DNA from: Aphelocoma coerulescens
Lineage: Eukaryota; Chordata; Aves; Passeriformes; Corvidae
DNA length: 64,000 bases
Reading direction: 5' to 3'
Assembly (NCBI RefSeq): GCF_041296385.1
Contig: NC_091019.1
Span: 11,236,031-11,300,030 of the forward strand
The position numbers were made by a program, and so were the translations under genes. Under the pieces are notes generated by a model, which saw nothing but the letters and a program-made list of their open reading frames with translations, was not told the origin of the DNA and did no database searches. Shown in pieces: positions 11,702 through 22,856 of the stretch (the first letter of the stretch is position 1; every line of letters starts with the position of its first letter).

Positions 11702-14700
11702 TCATTTCACTGCCGTGTCAGCTGAGTTAAGACTTCCAGGAATTTGATTTCACCTGTGCAGATACAGGGTTATAAACCCAAAAAGGCTGAAACAGCTCAG
11801 GAAAAAATAGATGGGGATAAGATGCACAACCATAGCAATCCCAAACTCATATTGTATGTTTGAAACATGAATCAATCTGTGCAAGAAGCACAATAAAATG
11901 TCCATTATTTTATTAGAAAATAGAAAAGACTGATTTTCTAAGTTGGCAAATAATTGTTTAGCAACAGCAGATAAAGTTCTCCATTCAGTTATACAAGACA
12001 AATTATAGGCACCCTACAGAACTGAAAATTAACTCTATGATCACAGTTTTAAACTGGACTGCCTGGACTTGCTTGTACCTTAGGTCACACAGAAGAAAAC
12101 ACTCAACTTCTTACAGCCAGTGAGGACACTCTCTCCTGTCCCTCTCCACCTTCAGCACAGATAAAAGCCATCTACATCGCAGGAACACACTGCACTGCAG
12201 GCAAATCAGTGTCCTGGTTCTACCTGAGCAAAGATAAGGCCTCATTACATCTTCACAAATAATCACTCCTAATACCCTGGAGGAATCAACACTTAGAATT
12301 TCCAGTCCAGACCATTTTGCCAGAACTAGGTGTGTGAGCAAACACCCATTGTGAGGACTATCATCGATTGCAAGCTCACAGCAAAATGGAACAAAGGGCC
12401 TGACTTTTAATCTACCCAACTATAGCCAGGAAGGTACTTGATCCTAGTTTTGAGAACTTTACATTAACTGCACTTTGTGCTTAGAGCTGCTGTTACCACA
12501 GTTCAAGGACATACAGCTTTTGATTATGTATTTTTCACGGTACTGCTTGCACAACAGCCAATATCCAAAACCATGAACACGTAATTCTCGGGTGTTCACT
12601 GCCATTAACCTGCCCCTAGATAAGCATTTTCAGATAAGCTCATCCTGTAACAAGCCAGTTCAGGGAGTTAAATCTGCAGAAAAATAATCCTATCAGAAAA
12701 GCAATTAACTTGTTAATGGCTCAACCCCTCAGTTTCAGGATCAGATGTGATGCAGAATAAAGGATGCAAAACCATTCAGGATTCTAGCAGCAGCCTCAAC
12801 TTAGATCAGCTTAAACACCATCAAACTGAACCTAATCAGATGCTTACTTTTAACTTTTCTTTACTAGCTGAAAACAAATATAGCACACAAACTGTAAAAA
12901 CACTTTTTCCCTCTGCTTTTGTTAACTATGTTCAGTAGATCTCTACATCATCAGGATCCTATCCCATAAACAACTCTCTGAAGGTCATGGAATTATTTTA
13001 GCACTCAGGGTTTCTACAAATTATTACCACCCAGTTCAGTTCACAACTACCCTTTTATTATTTATATACAGACAAGTAGCAATAGATTTTAAGTTTCCCA
13101 GATATTAGAAATATAAAAAGATTTTTCCAAAATATGAAGAGACCTAAACCCAAACTTTCTAGGAAGAACTCCAGGATCTCCTTCCTGCAAAATACATCAA
13201 CTGCACAAAAACCAATTCATAAAGAATGGCTGAGGGAACAAAACCAGAAGAAATAAAGTTGACTTTTAGGATCTGTTTATTTATCAATCACCACCAAGGG
13301 AATATTCCTGGTTTAGGAACAGTTTCCTCAGGCCTCTTGACTCCTTCATGACTCCAAAGTGTGTAAGAAAATACCTAAACACCTTTCCATTATTTGCAGG
13401 ACTAAATACATCCAATTGTTTAAGGCATACTGTTTCCACAAAAGGATCCTCTGCAGTGAAAAGGAAATGCATTTAAAACAGCTGTTACATCCATGAAGTG
13501 GCCAGCTCAAGATACTTTAAAAACTACTACTAATTATGAAATAAAAACCCCTACAAACAAGACATATAGGCTGTTGTATACAAAAAGGCAGGAATTTTAA
13601 CAGCTAGTTCAGTCAAATTGGTTAAATATCCAAAAGCAGGTTTATGGCCATTAACGTAGAAGCCACTGTTTGGTGGTTTTGGCTGGGTGTTGCACACTCT
13701 TAGCACAGCCCGGCCTGTACCAGACGCAATGAACAATATTTCAAATATATTAACATGCAACTTAACAAGCACTGTTAGTTGTCCAGTTTGCTAAATTTAC
13801 AGGCTGGTTTAGTCTAAGGCTTTTTTTCCTTTAAGTTTATTTGTATCTGCATGTGCAGAGAACAAGTTTTAAAATCCTTTCCTCAGACACACATCCCTTC
13901 ACTGGGGGAACTGTAGTTTCAGTTTATCAATCCTTGCACTTTCTTAAATGTTTTTAATGCCTTGACTTCTTCTATTCTACACTACATCAATTCACCTGTG
14001 AACAGCCTTGAAAAAATGTTGTCCTTTAAGACTGGATCACTGTGAGCAGACATAGCCTGGCACATTCATCTTAACCAAAAAAAGGCACTTTTATAAGTAG
14101 TGCCCCATCCCAACATAATCTGGGCTCAAAACTCTAGATAAATTAAAAAGTTTTAGATTAGTAATGACTACCATTCTTTCCTCATAGACTACTTCCCAAA
14201 TGTTGGGCTGACATATTTTTCACTTTAACTTCTTACTGGCACACTTGGAACTTACTGCCTCTGGAAATACACCTAAATTACAATTTATTTACAACTGTAA
14301 AAACTGACACTAAACCCCTGCATTATGAACTCAGAAGCCTTCCTTCACCAATACTTGTATTCATTCTGTCTACTCTTAAAGAAGTTTCTCTAAAATGGAG
14401 CCTCCTGTGATGTTAAACCCACACAATCCTACCAAAAAAAAAAATCTGCTTTCAGCACTGCATTCAATGACATCTATTTTTAAAATGCTAAACTAAACTA
14501 CAACACTTACTATTGTACTGAGCATGCAGAAACTTTCATGATGTACCACATCAAACAGACACAAGACAAAGAGAGGAAGGAATCAAAAGGGACAAAAGTA
14601 CCATCAAGAAACCAGAACAAACTGTTTTTGGGGTATTTTCTATAGTCACAGAGACAATACAGACATCTTTTTTTCCACAGCTCAGTCTTAGACCAGATCC

Positions 14701-17587
14701 ATATTCATGTAACATAAAAAACACATCACAGACTGGGATATGTATCTAAGAAACAGTTACTGGAAGTGTGAAATGCATGTTCTAACCTTAAAAGATTAGA
14801 AGGCAACTAATGCAGTGATAAAGCAAATGTTACATCCTCTTCAGATGAAGTTGATGCCTGGCAAGTATATATTAAGAGGGGAAAAAAAAGTGGTTGTGCC
14901 ATGGTAGAAAGTGGCAGAGAGAAGAAGGAATTTAGGTCTGTTAGAGAGTACATGAAACAACCACCATGACTGAAATGAAACCAGATGTGTACATCAAGGA
15001 CCAGAAAAATGTAAAAACATACAGAGGTGTAAGCATGGGCTCTTTGTAACCCTGACATGTTAGGCTTGGAAGAGCCTGTCAGGGAATTTTCTGGCAAACA
15101 GTGGCAGATGCAGCCTTTCAGTCTACAAAAGTGCATTTCTGTGATACAAACAGGGCTAAGTGTTTGGTATTCCAGAACCTGACCCTGGAAATTCTGGTTT
15201 GTTAAACATCATGGAGGCCTTGCCAGAAGTCTGGCAGGGGCCTGACAGATTTTAAGTCCTCACATGATTCAACTGGTTCTGCAGGATTAATTTGGGTCCA
15301 GCATAGTTAACACAGTGCAAGAATTTAAAAGATACTCCAGGAGTGGTGCCTGCATTGTATTTGTTTGTCCTCCTGCTCCAGCCTGTTCTACAACAGCATA
15401 AGGAGGAGACGACCGACATAACATAGATTAGGCTCTTGATTCACACAGTAAAGCAGCCCAAAAATTCCTGGAGCTAAGCTTGGCCTAAAGGCAGCAAAGC
15501 CATGTTTCAACTGCACTGCACCTGGTACAATAAAGGCTCCTAAAGCCCACCTATATCTTAAACCTTACATTACCTTTATCCTCCCCCTCTTCCTACAATT
15601 AGCATTCCATTCTGCTCTTCCTTTCCACACTACCACAGCTCTGTATTTGCTAGAGACAGCATGGTAATTTATTATTCACCTGGCTGCTTTTGGCAGTGCC
15701 TTCCAAAAGCTAGGATCTGGGAAGCACTGCCTGAGAGTGGGTCAAAGCTAAGAGCTCTGACTTGTCAAAGATTTCTCACCTGCATCATACACTCTCACAT
15801 TTACATTTTATGTACAGCACAGATGCAAATTAACTGTGCAGCCCCTTCTTTGTACTGATCCCTGTGACTGCCAATGAAAACAGCACCCAAAACCTCAGAG
15901 CCGGCATGGAAGCAGCAGATGAAACCTGAAACAGGAAAGGCACCTGCAATCCAACCTCTGCCCAGCTTCAGTTTCCTACAGCAAGGCACATTTAGAATGC
16001 TCAGAACACTGTGCATGCTAAGCTAGAGACCTTGTAGCCAGCACTACGTTGGTCTACAGCAGCTGCAGGGTGTGAAGGGAACAAGGCCCAGCTGCCCCCA
16101 TCACAGGGCTCTGCTGTTCCTCCCTCCAGGGACACCGGATTTAGATTCCTCATGCCATGTCACACCACAGCCAAGCTCACTGAAGGGACCCCTCTGGCTA
16201 CACCACGGGGGGAGTGGGAGCCTCCATGCTGAAAACTCCATGGCAGTGTTGCTAAAGACACTGGGATCTAAATATGGCCTATGGCAACATTAGCAGTCAG
16301 AAACAGAAGTCTGCCAGGTGAGAAAAAAAGCTGTTCTTTAAAATGAAGAAAACTGAGGGAAGGGAGGTAAGGGACCATAACAAAATTAGAGACTTCTAGG
16401 AAAGCAGAATACAGAGGCCTTCATTAAGAGGATGGTGCACTATGAATAAAAAAATAAAAATAAACCCAACCTGTAAGAGCTTTTTTATTAATTTTAAGTG
16501 CACCCAACATGAACACAGTAATAATAATGGGCAAAAAGATGAACCTTAGTATGGACTGAAATCACAGGTTAGACTATGTGCTTTACATAGGCTGCAAATA
16601 ACAATTTATAGGTTTTGGAATGCTAAACCCCTCTGAGATATGGCACAGCAGTATTACACCTGCTACTCTTATGCAGTATACAGACAGTAACTCAGCCTTC
16701 TGCCTATCAAATTCTCCCATGCAAAAGAAAATAAAGCCTCAAGTCAGCATTGTTGAAGTTAAACAGTAACACTTTGCAAGCTACAGAAGCACACATGCTA
16801 CTTTAACAAACAGCTTAATCACGCTATGAAACATCAATGTATTTTTAAAAACGTATTGGAGTGGGAAATTAAATCTGGAACATACTACACACCAGCATTA
16901 ACAAAATTTTGCTGTAGCATATTCTTTGCAGCAACCTGTCTCACGATGAAGGGAACCATTCTGAAGAGTCTCTTGCTCAAACATATGCCAAGTACACTTA
17001 ACTAGCCTGATCAGCTTGGAGCACACAGGGAAATTTGGGAAATTACCCTAATGAGGCAGAAACTGAGTATTTTACTCTGAGCATTACATTTCCTATACCC
17101 ACCCTGTCCACCAAAATAGTGATCTTATAAAATTTGCACACCACCCTTCAGGGGTACATGCCCAGACACACAGAAATGAACCTGTTTTCTAAGAAACGAT
17201 CATTCTACAAAGAAAAAGCTAGTTGAAAAAGCACTAAGCCATCAGCTTAATTTTAAGTATTTCTAAAGGCTACATTGGCCACTAAGACACGTGACTGTTA
17301 TCAATCACTCTTCCCTCAATCGGGAACTTGCATCCCCACCCCTCCAATTACTACCGATTTTAAACGTAATCCCAAATACTACAAGCCATTTTGGAGAAAC
17401 TCTGCCAGTAAGTTGGAGATCGTTCCCACTAATACCAGATTTTAAAAAGTGACATACAGCACTCTGGTGGCACCTCCCCATAAATTAAGAGGTTAGGGTA
17501 AACACACACTTTAGTCTATTTAAAAAAAAAACAAAAAAACAACAACAAAAAAAACCAAGCCAAACTCCACTGAAACTGTAGTTATTA

Positions 17588-17825
17588 CACAGAATCTCAG
17601 AACTATCAGGTTTGGAAGGGTCTTCTGGAGATCCCCATGTTCAACCCTCCTGCCCAAGCAAGGTCACCCGCTGCAGTAGGTTACACAGGAATGCGTCCAG
17701 GTGGGTTTTGAATGTGCCCAGAGAGGGAGACTCCACGCCCTCCCTGGGCAGCTGTTCCAGTGCTCTGCCACCCTAAAGAAGTTCTTCCTTATGTTGAGGT
17801 GGCACTCCTTCGGTTTTAGTTTAGC
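17588..17825 (-). mobile_element. CR1-type LINE 3' fragment (longer copy)
   Basis: The plus strand shows the CR1 3' region in antisense: CACAGAATCTCAGAACTATC, GGTTTGGAAGGGTC, TTCAACCCTCCTGCCCAAGC, GGTGGGTTTTGAATGTG, CTCCCTGGGCAGCTGTTCCA, GTGCTCTGCCACCCT and AAGAAGTTCTTCCTTATGTT. All blocks are in the expected order. It is about 240 bases long and lies under 700 bases from the first exon of CSTF3. It is one of the clearest signs that the DNA is from a bird or close relative. Confidence 0.93.
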
Positions 17826-18406
17826 TTCTTACTAAACAGAGTGCATCCTGTACCACAACGAAAATGCGTTTATCAAATAAACGCATTTATATTGCTTCCA
17901 GTTTAAGGATTAAGTATATTTTAATAACGTTTCATTCTGGGGGCAGATGGTGTCGTTAAAGAGGCCTTCTCCATTAAACGCCTAAGTTCAGCCAACGCTC
18001 ACTTTACATAACACCGCAAACTGTCACCGTAAACAGCTTGTTCCGGGTTGCAATTTTCTTCCCAAGTCCGCTGTGTTCAGCGACCAGGCGAGACCATGAC
18101 AGCGGAGCTCGCCGTGGCGTCCATTGTCCACCTCGCCCTGAGCCAGGAAGGCGAGGGCTGAGCGAGCCGGAGCTCCCGGCGCGTCACCGCCCGGGCCGGG
18201 GCGGCTCCACGCCGCGTTTCCCCCGCTCGAGGCAGGGCACACGGACCTACTTCCGACGGACGGGAGGGCAGGGGAGCCCCGGCCGGGCTCAGAGCCCGGG
18301 GCAAGGCCGCGGTCCCCTCGGCCCCCGCCGCACGCCCGCCCTCGCCGAGCCCACACCGCACCGCTCCCCTAAGGGCGCGGCCTGCGCCCACCCGGCCCCC
18401 CCTCAC

Positions 18407-18436
18407 CTGGTCACCGGCAGTTCCCTCTCCGGACAT
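18407..18436 (-). CDS. CSTF3: CSTF3 coding exon 1 (start codon, 10 codons)
   Basis: This exon holds the start codon of the 77-kDa subunit of cleavage stimulation factor (CstF-77), a nuclear scaffold that joins CstF-64 and CstF-50 and binds CPSF during mRNA 3'-end formation. The ATG reads from 18436 leftward and gives MSGEGTAGDQ. It ends at CAG followed by the strong donor GTGAGG (phase 0), and it joins in frame to exon 2 to give the known N-terminus. From memory the human protein begins MSGDGATEQAAEYVPEK, so bases 4-10 of the peptide differ but the length matches. The ATG is preceded by CGCGCC, and no other ATG is visible on this strand in the roughly 120 bases upstream. The exon lies in the left half of a CpG island. 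The transcription start is not fixed by the sequence, but the 5' UTR probably begins near 18500-18560. Confidence 0.95.
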
Positions 18437-18547
18437 GGCGCGTTAAAACCGGGCTGGGGCGCAGGGCCCCGAGCGGGTTAAAGCCCCTTAAAAACGCTGC
18501 TCCGGCCGCAGCCGCCGCGCCCGGGAGAGCGGCAGCGAGAGAGCGGC

Positions 18548-18557
18548 AAAATGGCGG
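18548..18557 (+). promoter_or_regulatory. YY1-like site
   Basis: AAAATGGCGG matches the YY1 core (AANATGGCG). YY1 sites of this orientation are common just downstream of TATA-less start sites, so it would suit a rightward transcript. Read on the other strand (CCGCCATTTT) it sits at the likely CSTF3 start region. Confidence 0.55.
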
Positions 18558-18630
18558 CGGCACCTCCGACCCGGGGGCGGGGGAGCGGGGCTGGCGGGAG
18601 GAAGTGCGTCATCGGGGCGCGCGGGGGCGG

Positions 18631-18640
18631 CCGGAAGTGG
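18631..18640 (+). promoter_or_regulatory. ETS/GABP-like site
   Basis: CCGGAAGTGG is a near-perfect ETS-family site, typical of housekeeping CpG-island promoters. It lies about 195 bases upstream of the CSTF3 ATG. Confidence 0.55.
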
Positions 18641-18971
18641 CCGGAGCGGCGCGCTGAAGGCGGGAGGCTGCGCTGGGCAGGCGCTTCGTCTTCCTTTCCT
18701 TTTTCCTCCCCTTTCGCTGTGCCTCCATTCCCTTTCCACACTGTGGGGGCAGAGCTGGCTCCCCGCAGCCGCTCCCGCCCCACATGGGCAGGACGAGGCC
18801 GCGATGCCCGGCCCGGCCATGTCTTGAGGGTGGTCCCGGGGCTCACGGCGCTCGCGAGAGTCGCGGCGCTGCCGTTCGCTCCCTTCGCCCGCTCCCCGCG
18901 TCCTGCGGGACGGGGGAAGCTGAGGGGGTTTGGTGGCTTCCAGCGGCACCTCGCCGGCGCTTTGCCTTCGC

Positions 18972-18979
18972 TGACGTAA
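18972..18979 (+). promoter_or_regulatory. CRE-like site at the right edge of the CSTF3 island
   Basis: TGACGTAA differs from the full CRE palindrome by one base. It sits about 540 bases upstream of the CSTF3 ATG. Confidence 0.4.
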
Positions 18980-21900
18980 CGCCAGCGATGGCTGCCAGCC
19001 GCAGTCTCGTCCCTTCCACCTCACAAGCGCTCTTGCTAATCGAGGCAAGTTCAAAACACAGGCTGAGATCTCGCTCACAAGACCTCAAGGATACAGAAGG
19101 CAGCTCCCCCTAAAGTAAATTCATTTTATTTACAAAATACCCACTAGCCTGTTCATGCGGAAAGGGACTTGAATCAGCCACTGCAGGGAAACTGCTGTAT
19201 GGAAAAAAAATCTGGAGGAGGCTTGGCAGATACCAAGGTGATTTAGCTGCCTTCACAACAGCAGTGTAAGTGTTCTTAAGATTGTGTATTATAGGCATGC
19301 AAAAATACATGAAGTAACTCGGTATCAGTACCAGGGGTTCCTTTCTGCCTCATTTTCCAAAAGTCCCATTCTTAAACCACAGAAATGTGTGGAAAGAGGA
19401 CATAAGGAAAACATAATATGCAACCTTCCGAAGCTTCACCTGGGAAAAGTAAAGGGAGCAGAGAGTGAAGAGTTATTTGACTAATTGTGCAGTAGCATTT
19501 CTCAGAATTTCGGTTCTTCAAAATTGAAATACAAACATGCCTGTCAATCTGTCTTGGCAGATAAACTGTCCTGTCCTTGGAGAACAGTGACTTTGTGATA
19601 TGAGCCTAATTTGGTGAAAATATTTGAGAAATAAATACAATTTCTTTCCAAAACCCCTGCAATTTTCCAATTCATTCTTGTAATGTTTTTCCATTTCCTG
19701 TACAGGAACTTCAAAGTAATTGCTTGAAGCAATGCTTGTGAAACCTCTAATTAGACAATACTTATGTTACTCCAGGACTGCAGGGTGTCAGCTGCTTCCC
19801 TGGCCTGGCTGAAATTTTTTTCTGGTTCCTCAGGTTTACATTTTGGGGTGAATCTCGCACCTAAGGAGCAGTATTACTTAAAAAAAGAGTGTGTAAATGA
19901 TAGGTTGTGTTTCAAAGTAGGTTTGAAAGTGTTTCCTTGTCTTAAATTTAGAGAACAGAGCAGTGTTTAGCTTAACTCAAATTTTGTCTTGCTGCAACTT
20001 AAATTTGGGCCTCATGCAAAAGTCACCTGGCTTGAGCTTGATAATGCTGTAATTTCATTTTAGTTGGCCCATTGAGCAAGGCTGATTTGGGGCTTTCTCC
20101 TTGGTGGCATGAGGGCAAATAATAGGGATGCAACAGCTGAGCTTACAACAAGTACTGAGTTGCAAGTTCCTCCGGCGCAGCCCAAACGTTGTTTTCCAGC
20201 CTGGCTGTTCCTTCCCTTTCTTCTGAAGCTGCGTCATCTCCAGGGGAGTAGCTCGAGGCTCCCAGCCCGAGGTAGCTGGGGCAGTGAGGACATGATTACA
20301 GGCCTGGCTGCTTGGAAGGGCTGCACTTTAATTTTCAGATGGTTTGTGATATCAAAGCAAGAGGACGTTGTTAATACCTGCTGTGCTGCAGTGATTCATG
20401 CTTAGTTCAGTCATTGCCGTGAAACTTAATGGCAAGCCATGAGTTAACTAGGAAACTGTTGTGGATTGTACTGCTCTGGGAGGGAATGTGGCAGGAATCA
20501 AAAACTAATCTGAAGCTGGTCAAGAATTGAAGACTACTGTACCTACAGGTCTGTGGTACTTAAAACTGGAAGAAAATGAGAACCTAAATAGATGTTGAAC
20601 CTTAAAGGCTGCCAGGCCAAGATCTTGGCAAACTGTAAGTGAAGCAAATCTGACAGGAGGCTGCTTTCACAGAGTTGGGGGAGTGGTTATCAAACAGACC
20701 TGACGTACCTGTCTTCCAAGTGATTTTAGCTGCCACAGCAGCTTATTTTTAATGCTAGTTATGAAATCACGGGTTTTGTGCAACTATAACCACTAAAAAC
20801 ATTGTTTGCAACCTTTTTTTCAAAGGGATTCAATCACAGATATAATTATGTTAATTATGTCTACTCAGTGCTAGAGAGAAAGTTTAAGGCCCTTAGATTT
20901 GAACTGCGCCATTAATTTCTGTGTGTCAGTGCTGAATCTCAAGCTACCAGAATGCAGAGGATACTGAAGATTGTCCTCCCCACTGTGTCACCAGTGTCAC
21001 CACGCTGTTGGAGGCTGTGGGCTGTCACCCCTCCTGTGAGATGGGTTTCAAACACAGGGTAAAGGTATGCTGACCTGAAAACTGAGAGATCCTGTCTTGC
21101 TCTTGGCCAGGGGGATGGTGGGCCCCGGTGGTTCTTCAGGTGAGACTTCTGCAGTGCCTGAGTCCCATATAGAATCCATAATCACTCCTTTTGTGTTTGT
21201 AAATTGACAACACCATGAGGTTCTGTGAACTAAAAAAAAGAAGGCAGTCTAAGTTAGTATTTCCATAGGCCATAATTAAGAATGAAATTCATCCTTCTGC
21301 CAAACTGGTTTCCTCCCCATTTGACATCCAGTCAGCTGTGTCTCACTAATCAGATGCATCAATGTCAAACATGAGGGAGGAAGCAAAACCCAAACAAGAT
21401 TTGCTGAGTTTGCTTTCTTGGGCTCTGCACTGATACTACTGGAGTTTATAGTCAAGAGGGAAGGAAGCGTCTGGGGGGGATTTGGGTGGTGAGGAGGAGA
21501 AGGCAGTAGTGGGATTGAAACTAGTTTAGAAATTCAGTGCATAAGCAGAAAACAAAGGTGAATGGACCAGTGAATAACTTGCATGATTAGTAGAAAATAA
21601 TTACAGCAGACTACATAGTTGCAGTAATATATTTTAATAGTGTAATAAGATGTTAAAATTCTGGATTGAATCCTAGCCTCCTCAACATCAATTCATTTGC
21701 TTGAATTGCCTACCATTTAATGCTATTTATTGCAGTATTGCATAATTTATTTTTTGTAAGCAGCTTTTCAGTTTTCTAAGAGAAGTATAAATGATCATCA
21801 CATCGACCAAAGAATCTTGTTCTAAATCTTTTTCTGTTCTCAATGCAGAGTTCTTTTCCAGTGCAAGTAGTTATTGCCTTTCTATAACACTTCTCGCTGT

Positions 21901-22430
21901 TGTGGATCATTAGTAGTGTTCATCAATGTTTATTTATATTGCCTTGTGGATTCTTTGGAAAATTTACTATAATGAAATGAAATCTGAAGCTGGATCGATC
22001 TCTCTGTGGTCAAAGCTGTATTTTAAGGATGAAACACTAAGCAGTGAACATAGTGCTGTAAATTGTTTAAGCCAACAACTGGGTATCCTCAGAGGCAGGG
22101 TTACATTGCTTTTTTCCCCATAAGATTTATGGGCAGATATTTATGGATGTACCATTTATAGTGTACATACAGTGAGTCTAACGTCCCGAATGCTGTGGGT
22201 GTACAGTCTGTGTGCAGATCAGTTCCCCAGGATGGGCACAGTCAGTCCCACATGTCCAGCAGCCATTCCTCTGGCATTCCTGCATGTCCACTGCCAGGCT
22301 GCAAGAGTGTCCAAGGGTCTCAAAATCGGAGAGAGACCGATACCCACCAGCTCTGCCTGGACAAAATTTCTAGGCAGAAGAAGAGTAGAAATCTAGAAAA
22401 CCTCAAATTACATCACGAAGTTAAAAAAAA

Positions 22431-22505
22431 ACAGCACACATAAAAACCCAAACCAAAACAAAAAAACCACCAAACCAACAACAGCAACAATAACAACAAA
22501 AACCA
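22431..22505. repeat. A/C-rich low-complexity tract
   Basis: A nearly G-free stretch of AAACC, CAACAA and AAAACA motifs. Similar tracts occur at 17520-17562, 28922-28945 and 63676-63763. No unit is regular enough to call a microsatellite. Confidence 0.7.
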
Positions 22506-22711
22506 ACTGAATAAATGCTATTTGTTTGTGTACTGGATCAAAGTGGAGTCCAAATGAAGCCTTGCAGCTGGAGGGAGCAAGATGAGGCAATGTCTACAAA
22601 TAGCAGCACAGTTCACTGATTGCAGTGTTGTCAAATTTTTGAGTGTTTGTAAGCTAAGTATTTTTGAAGTCGTTAAAATGTGCCTGATGCCCACTAGCAT
22701 GGCTACATGTG

Positions 22712-22856
22712 TTCTTGCGGCTTGTCCCGGTCGGCCGGTGCCCACTCGGTGTCCCCAGCGCTGTGACTCACCCGGGAGGTGGCAGACAAACACCGCTGCG
22801 GCTCGGCTGGAAGCGGAGCGAGGGGACGAGCTGCACGTACCTGGCAGCCGCCCAAC
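22712..22856. promoter_or_regulatory. Isolated CpG-rich patch, function unknown
   Basis: About 15 CpG dinucleotides fall within some 145 bases, in a region where CpG is otherwise sparse. On the minus strand it contains two good splice-donor-like sequences: CCAG/GTACGT (donor GT at 22840-22839) and CGG/GTGAGT (donor GT at 22771-22770). It could be the first exon of an unannotated non-coding RNA or an unmethylated regulatory element. It could equally be a GC-rich remnant. Confidence 0.3.

Larger units (their letters stand above)
9346..18406 (-). other. CSTF3: CSTF3 intron 1
   Basis: The intron runs between the exon 1 donor (CAG/GTGAGG) and the exon 2 acceptor (TTTTCTAG). It is AT-rich, with no supportable internal exon. 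It contains two CR1 3'-end fragments (about 10520-10620 and 17588-17825), an A19 run at 11683-11701, an A-rich patch at 17520-17562 and a small AT-rich hairpin at 11061-11087. Several reading frames of 60-110 codons on both strands show no family resemblance and are expected by chance. Confidence 0.9.
18080..18980. promoter_or_regulatory. CpG-island promoter of CSTF3, possibly bidirectional
   Basis: CpG density and G+C content rise sharply across this stretch compared with the AT-rich flanks. The start codon and first donor of CSTF3 lie in its left half. No TATA box is visible. Motifs include AAAATGGCGG (18548-18557, YY1-like), GGGGGCGGGG (18573-18582, Sp1-like), CCGGAAGTGG (18631-18640, ETS-like) and TGACGTAA (18972-18979, CRE-like). 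The island extends about 450 bases to the right of the likely CSTF3 start, so transcription may also run rightward. Human CSTF3 has an annotated divergent transcript, but I cannot confirm an equivalent exon here. Confidence 0.85.

Noticed and set aside
18024..19113. Multiple 80-196 codon reading frames on both strands over the CSTF3 island
   Set aside because: Same GC-driven effect. Only the ten codons at 18436-18407 match a known protein.
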